Part shown: piece by piece, positions 48,278-64,000 of the stretch
Numbering within the stretch: position 1 is the first letter of the stretch
How the letters are laid out: each line of letters opens with the position of its first letter
NCBI GenBank assembly: GCA_963678705.1
Contig: OY783212.1
Span: 62,001-126,000, forward strand
Reading direction: 5' to 3'
DNA from: Panorpa germanica
Taxonomy: Eukaryota; Arthropoda; Insecta; Mecoptera; Panorpidae
DNA: 64,000 bases
Notes under the pieces: generated by a model
The model's database searches: none
What the model saw: only the letters and a program-made list of their open reading frames with translations
What the model was told of the DNA's origin: nothing
Position numbers and translations under genes: made by a program

Positions 48278-48593
48278 GGAATAAACCTATTTAAATAAAA
48301 TATTTACATTTTATTAATTTTTAATTATATTTTCTATAATATTAAAAATTAAATTATTTAAAATAATTTACCAAAGATTTAAGCTCCTGTTAGCGACATC
48401 TATTGAAAAGTAGCTTAAAATGCACATGGTTTATTATTTGTTCAATAGATGATACACAGATTTATTTGCGCCAAGAGTATATGCAACCTAAATAACACTG
48501 ATGGATATTCACTTTAAAAGACAATTAAATATTTAAAAAGGTATTATCGCTTCTAAAAATTTTAATCAAAGAATGAAAATTAATTTTTGTTTT
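48010..48593. repeat. Flanking duplication, left copy
   Basis: Closely matches 51960-52529, from TTCTTAAGATGTCCTTAG to TTTAATCAAAGAATGAAAATTAATTT, and continues into the first satellite monomer. It contains the motif GCGACATCTATTGAAA...TTCAATAGATG, which recurs at 51245-51320. Confidence 0.9.
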
Positions 48594-50965
48594 TTCAACT
48601 TTTAAATATGTTTCTAAACGTACTTTTTCCTGCTGATTTCAAATCTGAAAACCATTTTAAAATATTACCATTATTTAACCCTCGAAACGCTAATATCTCG
48701 AAAACCGGAAGTACCACAAAAAAATAAATTACATACTTGAAATCAGCATAAAATTTTACGATAAGAACCGTCATAAATTTTACAATCGGAGACCATCAAT
48801 TTTTTATCAAATTTTAAAGGTTAACCCCTTGTAAAATTAAAAAAAAAACTTAAAAATAAAATATTTTATTTTCAACTTTTAAATATGTTTTTGAACGTAC
48901 TTTTTCCCGCTGATTCCAAATCTGAAAACCATTTTAAAATATTTCCATTATTTAACCATTGAAACGCAAATATCTCGAAAACCGGAAGTACCACAAAAAA
49001 ATAAATTACATACTTGAAATCAGCATAAAATTTTACGATAAGAACCGTCATAAATTTTACAATCGGAGACCATCAATTTTTTATCAAATTTTAAAGGTTA
49101 ACCCCTTGTAAAATTAAAAAAAAAACTTAAAAATAAAATATTTTATTTTCAACTTTTAAATATGTTTTTGAACGTACTTTTTCCCGCTGATTCCAAATCT
49201 GAAAACCATTTTAAAATATTTCCATTATTTAACCATTGAAACGCAAATATCTCGAAAACCGGAAGTACCACAAAAAAATAAATTACATACTTGAAATCAG
49301 CATAAAATTTTACGATAAGAACCGTCATAAATTTTACAATCGGAGACCATCAATTTTTTATCAAATTTTAAAGGTTAACCCCTTGTAAAATTAAAAAAAA
49401 AACTTAAAAATAAAATATTTTATTTTCAACTTTTAAATATGTTTTTGAACGTACTTTTTCCCGCTGATTCCAAATCTGAAAACCATTTTAAAATATTTCA
49501 TTTTTTTAACCATTGAAACGCAAATATCTCGAAAACCGGAAGTACCACAAAAAAATAAATTACATACTTGAAATCAGCATAAAATTTTACGATAAGAACC
49601 GTCATAAATTTTACAATCGGAGACCATCAATTTTTTATCAAATTTTAAAGGTTAACCCCTTGTAAAATTAAAAAAAAAACTTAAAAATAAAATATTTTAT
49701 TTTCAACTTTTAAATATGTTTTTGAACGTACTTTTTCCCGCTGATTCCAAATCTGAAAACCATTTTAAAATATTTCATTTTTTTAACCATTGAAACGCAA
49801 ATATCTCGAAAACCGGAAGTACCACAAAAAAATAAATTACATACTTGAAATCAGCATAAAATTTTACGATAAGAACCGTCATAAATTTTACAATCGGAGA
49901 CCATCAATTTTTTATCAAATTTTAAAGGTTAACCCCTTGTAAAATTAAAAAAAAAACTTAAAAATAAAATATTTTATTTTCAACTTTTAAATATGTTTTT
50001 GAACGTACTTTTTCCCGCTGATTCCAAATCTGAAAACCATTTTAAAATATTTCATTTTTTTAACCATTGAAACGCAAATATCTCGAAAACCGGAAGTACC
50101 ACAAAAAAATAAATTACATACTTGAAATCAGCATAAAATTTTACGATAAGAACCGTCATAAATTTTACAATCGGAGACCATCAATTTTTTATCAAATTTT
50201 AAAGGTTAACCCCTTGTAAAATTAAAAAAAAAACTTAAAAATAAAATATTTTATTTTCAACTTTTAAATATGTTTTTGAACGTACTTTTTCCCGCTGATT
50301 CCAAATCTGAAAACCATTTTAAAATATTTCCATTATTTAACCATTGAAACGCAAATATCTCGAAAACCGGAAGTACCACAAAAAAATAAATTACATACTT
50401 GAAATCAGCATAAAATTTTACGATAAGAACCGTCATAAATTTTACAATCGGATACCATCAATTTTTTATCAAATTTTAAAGGTTAACCCCTTGTAAAATT
50501 AAAAAAAAAACTTAAAAATAAAATATTTTATTTTCAACTTTTAAATATGTTTTTGAACGTACTTTTTCCCGCTGATTCCAAATCTGAAAACCATTTTAAA
50601 ATATTTCATTTTTTTAACCATTGAAACGCAAATATCTCGAAAACCGGAAGTACCACAAAAAAATAAATTACATACTTGAAATCAGCATAAAATTTTACGA
50701 TAAGAACCGTCATAAATTTTACAATCGGAAACCATCAATTTTTTATCAAATTTTAAAGGTTAACCCCTTGTAAAATTAAAAAAAAAACTTAAAAATAAAA
50801 TATTTTATTTTCAACTTTTAAATATGTTTTTAAACGTACTTTTTTCCGCTGATTCCAAATCTGAAAACCATTTTAAAATATTTCCATTACTTAACCCTTG
50901 AAACGCTAGTATCTCGAAAACCGGAAGTGCCACCAAACAATAAATTACATATTTGAAATCAGCAT
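48594..50965 (+). repeat. 277-bp tandem satellite array, about 8.5 units
   Basis: Unit starts (TTCAACTTTTAAATATG) fall at 48594, 48871, 49148, 49425, 49702, 49979, 50256, 50533 and 50810, a constant spacing of 277 bp. Inner units are almost identical, while the first and last are diverged and the last is cut off. Each unit carries CCCGCTGATTCCAAATCTG and TACTTGAAATCAGCATAAA, which are partly reverse-complementary. No coding. Single relatives occur at 52530-52722 and 9866-10030. Confidence 0.97.
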
Positions 50966-50984
50966 AAACTTTTACACACCTTTT

Positions 50985-51195
50985 TGTATAAACCTCTAAA
51001 TAGAGGTTGCAACAATTAGTGTATACATTTTATAGCAACCTCTATATAATAGAGGTACCAACGATTAGTGTATACATTTATTTGGAACCCCTAAATAATT
51101 GAGGTTGCAACAATTAGTGTATAAATTGTATTGCAACCTCTAAATAATGGAGGTACCAACGATTAGTGTATACATTTTCTTGAAATCTTTAAATA
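50985..51195 (+). repeat. 49-bp minisatellite, about 4 units
   Basis: ATTAGTGTATA recurs at 51015, 51064, 51113 and 51162, a period of 49 bp. Units alternate between GGTTGCAACA and GGTACCAACG, giving a 98-bp dimer. Each holds a small inverted motif (AACCTCTA...TAGAGGTT). Confidence 0.9.
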
Positions 51196-51229
51196 ATTGA
51201 GGATTTACAGATAATGAAATATTTTTAAT

Positions 51230-51400
51230 AGAAAGTGAAGCTTCTTATTAGTGACATCTATTAAACAGTAGCTGAAAATATTATTTAAAAAAAAGTTTAT
51301 TATTTGCTCAACAGATGGCAAGTGTATTATAACGCCTAGACATAATGCAACCTGAAAAGCCCCACTGTGAAATTTGCATGTTAAATGCATTTAAATATAT
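51230..51400. repeat. Third, diverged copy of part of the flanking duplication
   Basis: GTGACATCTATTAAACAGTAGCT...TTATTATTTGCTCAACAGATG...ATAATGCAACCT follows the same order as 48384-48490 and 52340-52440, with many changes. Confidence 0.7.
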
Positions 51401-51654
51401 AATATTTTGCTTCTCCCTTATAGTTATTTAAAATTTCTGAGACTTAACCATTTCTGAATTTCCTGGAACTACTAACAAAGAAAATTAACTTTTCTCCCAA
51501 ATTTTTTGTTGCAGTCATGTTCTTTTACTATAAAATAAATAACTGCCTTATTACATTTTAAATATTTACGCCAGTTAAGTTTGAAAAATGAAGATTTAAA
51601 ATTAACTACTTCATTGCTGACAGATTATTTATATTTTATAACGTAGTTTTTGTG

Positions 51655-51960
51655 CTGATTTACTTCTTCTTCTTCAGTAGCTCGACAGCCCTGGGTGGAC
51701 CCTGGCCTTCTCAAGAATTTTTTCCGAATGATTTAATTACTTGAGATTTCGTAACAAGGTTTTTTCACGGGGTGGAGTTGTTAGCACCACGCCCAACCCC
51801 CATCCTGGAGGACCAGTCCCCTGATATAATCCCCAGGGGCAGGGTGCCGGGCTATACCACCAGATACTGGGTACCCATTTTAGTCGCCTCTTACGACATG
51901 CTTGAGCAGCATTGGGACTATTCTTTCACACCCGGTCACCACTCGGGATGTGAAACGCGT
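51655..51960 (+). mobile_element. GC-rich fragment, probable retroelement 3' end
   Basis: A sharp rise in GC against the AT-rich surroundings. TTCTTCTTCTTCAGTAGC, GGTGGACCCTGGCC, CCATCCTGGAGGACCAG and TTAGTCGCCTCTTACGACATG resemble arthropod LINE/SINE tails by general memory. The short open frame across it (51772-51966) is not a gene. It directly abuts the right duplication copy. Confidence 0.45.
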
Positions 51961-52722
51961 TCTTAAGATGTCCTTAGATTTTGATAAAATTGATGGAATG
52001 TTGATGAAATAAATTGAGAGTAAAGTAAGTCTCTTTCATTTTTGATTTTGTGTGCTGGTTGGTAAAATCGAGAAAGAGTTCTTGAGAAAAATCACTTCAG
52101 ATACATCTTTTCTGCTGAGCCCATTGAATTACCCTCCCGTTGGAAGGACTCGTCATACCATCCCCAAGTGTTCCTGAACATCGCAACAACCAGGATGCTA
52201 TCACTTAGAGTAAAATTATTTGACATGGAATAAACCTATTTAAATAAAATATTTATATTTTATTAATTTTTAATTATATTTTCTTTAATATTAAAAATAA
52301 AATTATTTAAAATAATTTACCAAAGATTTAAGCTCCTGTTAGCGACATCTATTGAAAGGAGCTTAAAATGCACATGGTTTATTATTTGTTCAATAGATGA
52401 TACACAGATTTATTTGCGCCAAGAGTATATGCAACCTAAATAACACTGATGGATATTCACTTTAAATGACAAAGCGGTTTACTGCTTCTAAAAATTTTAA
52501 TCAAAGAATGAAAATTAATTTGTGTTTTTTCAACTTTTAAATATGCTTTTAAACGTACTTTTTCATGCTGATTCTGAAATCTGAAAACCATTTTAAAATA
52601 TTTGCATTATTTATCCGTTGAAACGCTAATATCTCGAAAACCGGAAGTACCACCAAAAAATAAATTACATACTTGAAATCAGCATAAAATTTTACGATAA
52701 GAACGGTCATAAATTTTACTAA
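51960..52722. repeat. Flanking duplication, right copy with one satellite monomer
   Basis: Matches 48010-48785 including the broken small reading frame. It then runs into a single satellite monomer (52530-52722) that was never, or is no longer, tandemly repeated. A still more diverged monomer relative may continue to about 52910 (GTAGTTTTTGTGCTGATTTC...AAAATCAGCATTCAAAATT). Confidence 0.88.
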
Positions 52723-52960
52723 AATACTTATATTTAAAAAAGATTACTTAAATTTTATAACGTAGTTTTTGTGCTGATTTCAAAAAGAAAAATTATTATT
52801 AAGAATCTATTACAATTCGACCTTAATATGCTGATATCTTATAAACCTAAAACTTATCTAAAAAGTAATTGCTAATTTAAAATCAGCATTCAAAATTATG
52901 TTAAATATGTTGATTTTTTTATTTAATTTTTATAAAAAGTAATATATAAAGATATATGTT

Positions 52961-53647
52961 TTCTAACGCAGTTTTTCTTGCTGACATACAAATAGAAAAC
53001 CTTTTTCATTAAATCGTCTGGACTGGTCTGAATTGTATATGCCCTTGCTCTGTCTTCAGATGCGTAGTGCCCGTAAATTAAAATTATTACGGAACATATT
53101 TGTTTAAAATATCATTAAAATAAATGTAACAAATATATAACATAGTACAAAAGTTCTGCACATGAAATGGCTACCGCATGAAACTTATTCACGGTATTGC
53201 TATTTACGTGATGTAGTGAATGAAAAATTTCGGAACACACAAACTGAATTTGTTATATAATTGTAGAAAACATTTACTTTGCAATTTTTCCTCTCCTCAC
53301 TACATTAGTAATAAACGTGCTAACCTTATCAGTTTAGCAGAATGCTTGCATTTATTATAAAGTGCCCACTAAAATAAATATTAAGCTATAGTATATAATT
53401 TAAAATCAAAATAATAATTACATCTACTTTTTATTATTTATAGAAGTACTATAAAATTATATGAATACATACTTAATTATCGGAGAAAAAGCTTTATTTG
53501 ACTTAAAAATCAAATTGTGAGTTATACAATATTTGAAAATATTATTTAAGAAAAGTTGAAACATAATTTTAATAGCACTAATTGAAAACAGCTGTATGAT
53601 CTATTTAATATTTAGTATGTATATATGATGTATACATGATTAATCTC
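52961..53647. other. AT-rich intergenic stretch, nothing recognised
   Basis: No gene or repeat family that I can support. Confidence 0.5.
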
Positions 53648-54278
53648 AATGGGCTTGTGTCCTATGTCTTAATTTCTATAAAAGTGTACTACATATTGAT
53701 AAAGTGGGTTACTAGAACCTCAAATGTTCAATTATTTTTTAATAACTCCTTATATGTTAAGAGATATTAACAATTAAAAAAAGTCATTTTGTCTCTTTAA
53801 TTATTAAAGGGATTCAACGTTGTACACATTCCAAGTGCATGTGACATCATAACCGCTACCAACCTTACAGCTCATAAATCTCTGCTATATGTATTTATAT
53901 ATCAAAATATCAAATATTATTTACAGATATTTCAAGTAACAATAAAATTTCAATATTATGTCTGCCTTAGCAGGGTTAAAGAAAATTAAAACTTATTATT
54001 CGTTGACTTGACTTGATTATTTCGACTACCAACAGCTACAGAACATTACCACAGCACTGACCTACTCAACAAATAACTGACGTTAAAATGCATTTCACGT
54101 CATACAAATATGACCGAACATTTCTAGCGGTAAAACTACAATTCAAACTTTTAATTGCTATATCTCCGTCAATATTTAGATATTTAATAAAAGAGACACG
54201 TCAATACACATTTATTAACATCAATTTCAATCAACAATTGAAAAATTGACCACTAGAAAATGAGGACACAAGCCCATT
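53648..54278 (-). mobile_element. MITE family 1, full-length copy
   Basis: 631 bp with both terminal repeats intact. Short-palindrome subfamily (AACCGCTACCAACCTTAC). No target duplication (flanks ATCTC and GCAGA). Confidence 0.93.
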
Positions 54279-57193
54279 GCAGAGTCTAATACAGTATATT
54301 CGGCGTTTAAAAATACAACCGTTTATTTCGGAAAGGCAGACATTATAATGTTCGTAATAATCAAAGATAATAATATTAACATTATTATAAATTTTGAAAT
54401 AACACAACAAAAATAAATCTTCAAGCGCAAGATAAATAACAAAAGAAAGCCGTACTTCTCTTATTTTCGGCGGACGAATAGGAGCGCAATTTAGCCCGAA
54501 AACACGGACTCCTTCTGCATGATAAAAAATAAAACTGCTGCCTAGCCAAATTACGCACTTCAATAAATTCTTGTAAATCTAATAATAATAATTGAATGAT
54601 TTTTCTTATTGTTTTTATTTAAAATGTAAAGTAGAACAAGTGATTATTTTGTAATCCCATACATTACAACCTCTCCTTTTTTCTTTACTTTAGTTGCAGT
54701 CACAGCTGGCATTTTCGGAACATGTGTAATTACTTAGTAATGGTAATGTGTAGTAACTACGTGACTTAACACATTTCTATACGAATATTTTGTTTATAAC
54801 TTATAAAATCGCATGTTCTCAAATGTTAATTAAGTCTACTTACGAATAAATCAGACTGTCATATCTTCTTGCTTCGATAAAAACAATTTCAGAGCGCAAT
54901 TCTTGGATATACATAACTTTACTCTAAAGTTAACTCTTTATTTTTGCAAATTACTTAAAATTCAAATTATTTGGTTTATTACATATACATAAATATGGAT
55001 AAAAATACTTTAACAATGTTTTTAATATAAAAATTAATTACATGTAATTCGTTTTTCTAATTATTTAACATTTTCAATAAGTTAATTGTCCACTAATTAG
55101 TAATATTATAAATTTTTACGATTTTATTTCACATTATATATTGACTAAAATCCGACCGTTTACCTAGCAGACACTTAGATCGTACGTATCACAGTCGTTT
55201 CAAATAAATATTCTGTAGGCTACATTCTCCATCAATTGGACTTAATAAATACAATGTAATCAGAAATTAATATTTCAATTAGTTAAGGGCAATACTCAAA
55301 TGTATAAGGAATATATGACCCTATATCTTATGTTGAAACAACTATCACATTTTAAATATTTACAAAATAGCTGTAACTGCAACCGGCTTAGCTCATCCGG
55401 TCTATTTTGAGCCGATTTTATTTGTCTTATTTTATGTAAATTCAAGTCATTTGAGCACAACTTTTAATTCATTTACATTCGGTACTTTCAATTGTAGAGT
55501 AGTCGTAATATTTAGCTTAAATATATTTTGTGGTGTAAGATGTCTCTTTTCACTTTTACAAAACAATGTTCACTATTTTGGACAGTTTTCACAACTTTCT
55601 AAATTAGATTCGAATAGCATAGATAATACTGCTACTGCTTACCTCACTATATTGTTGTCGCTATAAGTAGTGCAATAGGTAACAAGACAAGCGGCTAATT
55701 CAATGCCTTGTTTTATTTTCTAGTACCTTCAGTATTAGCAATAAAGATGTAAAAAATATTAATAAAAACAATTAAATATAATATTCCTCTATTGAAAGAC
55801 CAAACAATTATCGTATAGGCAACTAAATTCCACTTAAAAATAGAATTTATTTATATTAGAATTAGAAGTCTGCAAGCTACAAACTACTACATGGTGCAAG
55901 GCATAAAAACTTTTTATAATAAATTTAAATAAAAACAGATTATGATATTCTTATCTGTAATATAGGACATATTATGCTTTTCTTTCTTTCTTAGATCATG
56001 GTGACCTCAAGAGTCCTAGTTTTTGTCCAAAAGGGACCAAAAAATGTATACATAATACAGATTATTAATTATTTTCAACGTATGACGTCAATATTGAAAA
56101 ATTCAGAAACTAGTATTGTTGTTCCATTTCCTAGTATTAGGAAAATTATTTCATTGTGAACGAGAGATATGTATATTGTAAAACTTATTGACAAAAAATG
56201 CATATATAAAACTGGGTCAAAATTATTAAGAAAAAGAAATATATACATGTATATTAAGGAAAATCTAACAAATAACACGAATCTTGCTAATACAAAAAGT
56301 ACATTAAATAATTATTCATATGCATATTTTAGATTGTATTATGCTCTTAATACATTTCAAGCTCATACATCGATATATGTAAAATTAAGACAGTATTTTT
56401 ATTACGATGCATAATATTGAAAATGCAACCTGACGGTCTAAACGTGCATTGATAATTTTCGTCGGTTGGAAATATATTTAGGGGCAGAGTTCAAAATAAA
56501 TATTAATGTCGACAAAAATAAATATGTATGTAAGTGTGTCTATATATAGATATATACATTATATATATATATATATAGTACACATATTATAAATATTAAT
56601 TGTAATACATATTTTTCGGAAATAAATCGTTTAAAGAAACCATGTTAATTTAAAACTAATACAATACCAAAATATAAGAATCAGAGCATTCGAATCAAAT
56701 AATATTAAAACTAAGACACTTAAAAGCAACGAAAATAAATTGTAAATAATGATTAATAATAAAGTTCAAATGTTCTAAAATGCGATATATTTTATTCATT
56801 ATAATTAGAAAGATCAATAATTTACTCTCGTTTTAATTTGTTCATTTATTTTATCTATTGTTTGGTATCACTATTTGAAAACAAACACAGTTTTTTAACG
56901 ACTACTTCCGAAATATTGAATGTTTTTCTACTTTAGGATGTCAGATTTTCTAAATTGACAGGAAAATTAACATTCGTCAAAATTAAATGTTGGCTTTATA
57001 AGCCTTAATTTGTATTAAGTCATATTTCTTTTATTATAAATTTTATGATTTCTATACGGAATAAACAAACACAGAGGACGAATAAACAGTCGTATTCGAA
57101 GAATTCTATGCTATATATGAGACGTATGCGCTATTTTAATTATATATTTCGCATGAAGAGTGTAGTTTCAAGTTATAATGGGGGGACATACTA
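54279..57193. other. Long intergenic stretch; 3' flank of DDX3/belle
   Basis: About 2.9 kb with no gene I can support. The frames around 54231-54563, 55451-55666 and 56169-56414 show no family resemblance, codon bias or splice context. A slightly GC-richer patch at 54440-54530 (TTTTCGGCGGACGAATAGG) is unexplained. The right part, up to 57193, likely contains the helicase gene's 3' untranslated region. Confidence 0.5.
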
Positions 57194-62971
<5,778 letters not shown>

Positions 62972-63740
62972 ATTACTACAAATCAAAACGTTTATTTGAA
63001 CTTTCTATGAAAAGTTCTATATTCAATTTATAAACTTCAGAAATTTCGTAAGCGTCTTTAAATGGCTCTACACAAAGGGCGTTAAAATGAACCGCCGTCC
63101 ATCAAAACAGGAAGAAGGACTGTTCTGCAAATACGAGAACTTGGTGAACTGGGTGAACTTGGTTTGGTTTGCTAGTTCCTACGTTAACCGCTGAGAAATC
63201 TTGATGGCGGTAGTGTTTTCTTCATAAAGCCAATTGCACGGTTTTAAATTAGCGGTCGAATTAAATTAAGTTATGATAATAAACATTTGCGATTTTCTGT
63301 TAAGAATGAATTGTTTAGCCGAATACATACGAATATAATTAAAATATCAAATCAACATGAAAAACATAACTCATTACTTAATTAAATATAATCGATAGTA
63401 CAACTGATATTTACATTTAGTAATAACTTCCATTATAAAAAAAATTCACAAATTTAATTTTCTAAATACAAAACAATATCTAATTTGAAACCTAAATTTA
63501 CAACTTTCGTACTGTCATAGTAGTCGCTCGTTATAAGATGAAGAAATTTATTTCATTTTTCTTGATGTTGTTTTGATGATACCCTAAAACAGAAAATGAC
63601 AAAAAGAAGCAAATACTGTTATATGAATTTTAGAAAATTAAAGCAAGTAATTTCATTAAATGGCATACAGAAGTTTAATGGAAAATTATAGAACTTATTA
63701 AAAATGTCACTGTACTTTTCTTTATAATCAGTTAATAATA
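62972..63740. other. Upstream region of DDX3/belle
   Basis: Should contain the helicase promoter and 5' leader on the minus strand. A slightly GC-richer segment at 63080-63200 (GAACCGCCGTCC) is a plausible transcription start area. Nothing else is recognised. Confidence 0.4.
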
Positions 63741-63744
63741 TCAA

Positions 63745-64000
63745 ATGATTAAGGGATCCAACGTTATAGAAAATTCCAATACAAAACATCTCTTTTATAC
63801 AAGAAAGACGCATACGAGTGTGTGTAATACGTAATTTAGTACTAGCAGCTGGTTGGTGTATCTCATGAAGTATTATATTATGAACGTTGTGGAAAAGGAA
63901 AAATAGTCTCGATTAATTATTTCTTCTTGGATGTATTATGCATATCTAAAACATGCAAAACTGAAATTCAAATTTGATATAGTTATAATTCCGTCAACGT
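63745..64000 (-). mobile_element. Decayed MITE family 1 copy, cut by window end
   Basis: Two anchors appear in the right order and orientation. ATTAAGGGATCCAACGTTATAGAAAATTCCAA (63748) matches the B half. ATTCAAATTTGATATAGTTATAATTCCGTCAA (63966) matches the A half. The sequence between is heavily diverged and about 100 bp shorter than in good copies. Confidence 0.45.

Noticed and set aside
48594..50965. CRISPR-like array
   Set aside because: Eukaryotic sequence; the 277-bp units are contiguous with no unique spacers. It is a tandem satellite.
51772..51966. 64-residue GC-rich plus-strand frame
   Set aside because: Inside a probable retroelement tail; no protein family recognised.
54231..54563. 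110-residue minus-strand frame
   Set aside because: Overlaps the end of a MITE and uses AT-rich codons with no similarity to a family; no splice context.

Overview
This is a 64 kb stretch of AT-rich animal nuclear DNA, almost certainly from an insect. The genes are split by GT-AG introns (one GC-AG), they are arthropod orthologues of well-known eukaryotic proteins, and the Nup358/RanBP2 orthologue ends without a cyclophilin domain, as in flies. The style of the non-LTR retrotransposon C-terminus suggests Hymenoptera, but that is an inference and the species is not determined.

Layout. 1-9.9 kb is gene-free and transposon-rich. It holds a complete but internally deleted Ty3/gypsy-type LTR element (3032-8506, ATAT target duplication, 821-bp LTRs in which I saw no difference), a GGTAA microsatellite and MITEs. 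10.1-16.4 kb (minus) is a four-exon leucine-rich-repeat membrane protein gene whose introns are packed with transposons. 19.5-21.8 kb (plus) is a two-exon mitochondrial carrier of the SLC25A51 (NAD+ transporter) type. 24.0-38.3 kb (minus) is a ten-exon RanBP2/Nup358 gene, reconstructed to 2588 residues. 40.0-40.7 kb (minus) is a three-exon DNAJC19/TIM14/Pam18 gene. Only 312 bp away and divergent, 41.0-46.9 kb (plus) is a fifteen-exon importin-5 gene (1096 residues). 47.8-53 kb is a satellite-like block: a 277-bp tandem array, a 49-bp minisatellite, and a flanking duplication carrying a decayed small reading frame. 57.2-63.0 kb (minus) is an eight-exon DDX3/belle DEAD-box helicase gene (733 residues).

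Functional links. Nup358 (cytoplasmic filaments of the nuclear pore, Ran binding) and importin-5 (a Ran-dependent import receptor) belong to the same transport pathway. DNAJC19 and the SLC25A51-like carrier are both inner mitochondrial membrane proteins. Nothing in the sequence shows co-regulation, except the short shared promoter between DNAJC19 and importin-5.

The main unexplained structure is one abundant ~600-640-bp family with terminal inverted repeats (AATGGGCTTGTGTCCT...AGGACACAAGCCCATT). It has about 12 clear and 2 decayed copies here, including one at each window edge, and lacks consistent target-site duplications. Two other MITE families also occur: TTAA-flanked (3 copies) and TA-flanked, 208 bp (2 copies). 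Exon junctions were set by hand from splice consensus, reading-frame continuity and family similarity. No alignment or database search was run.
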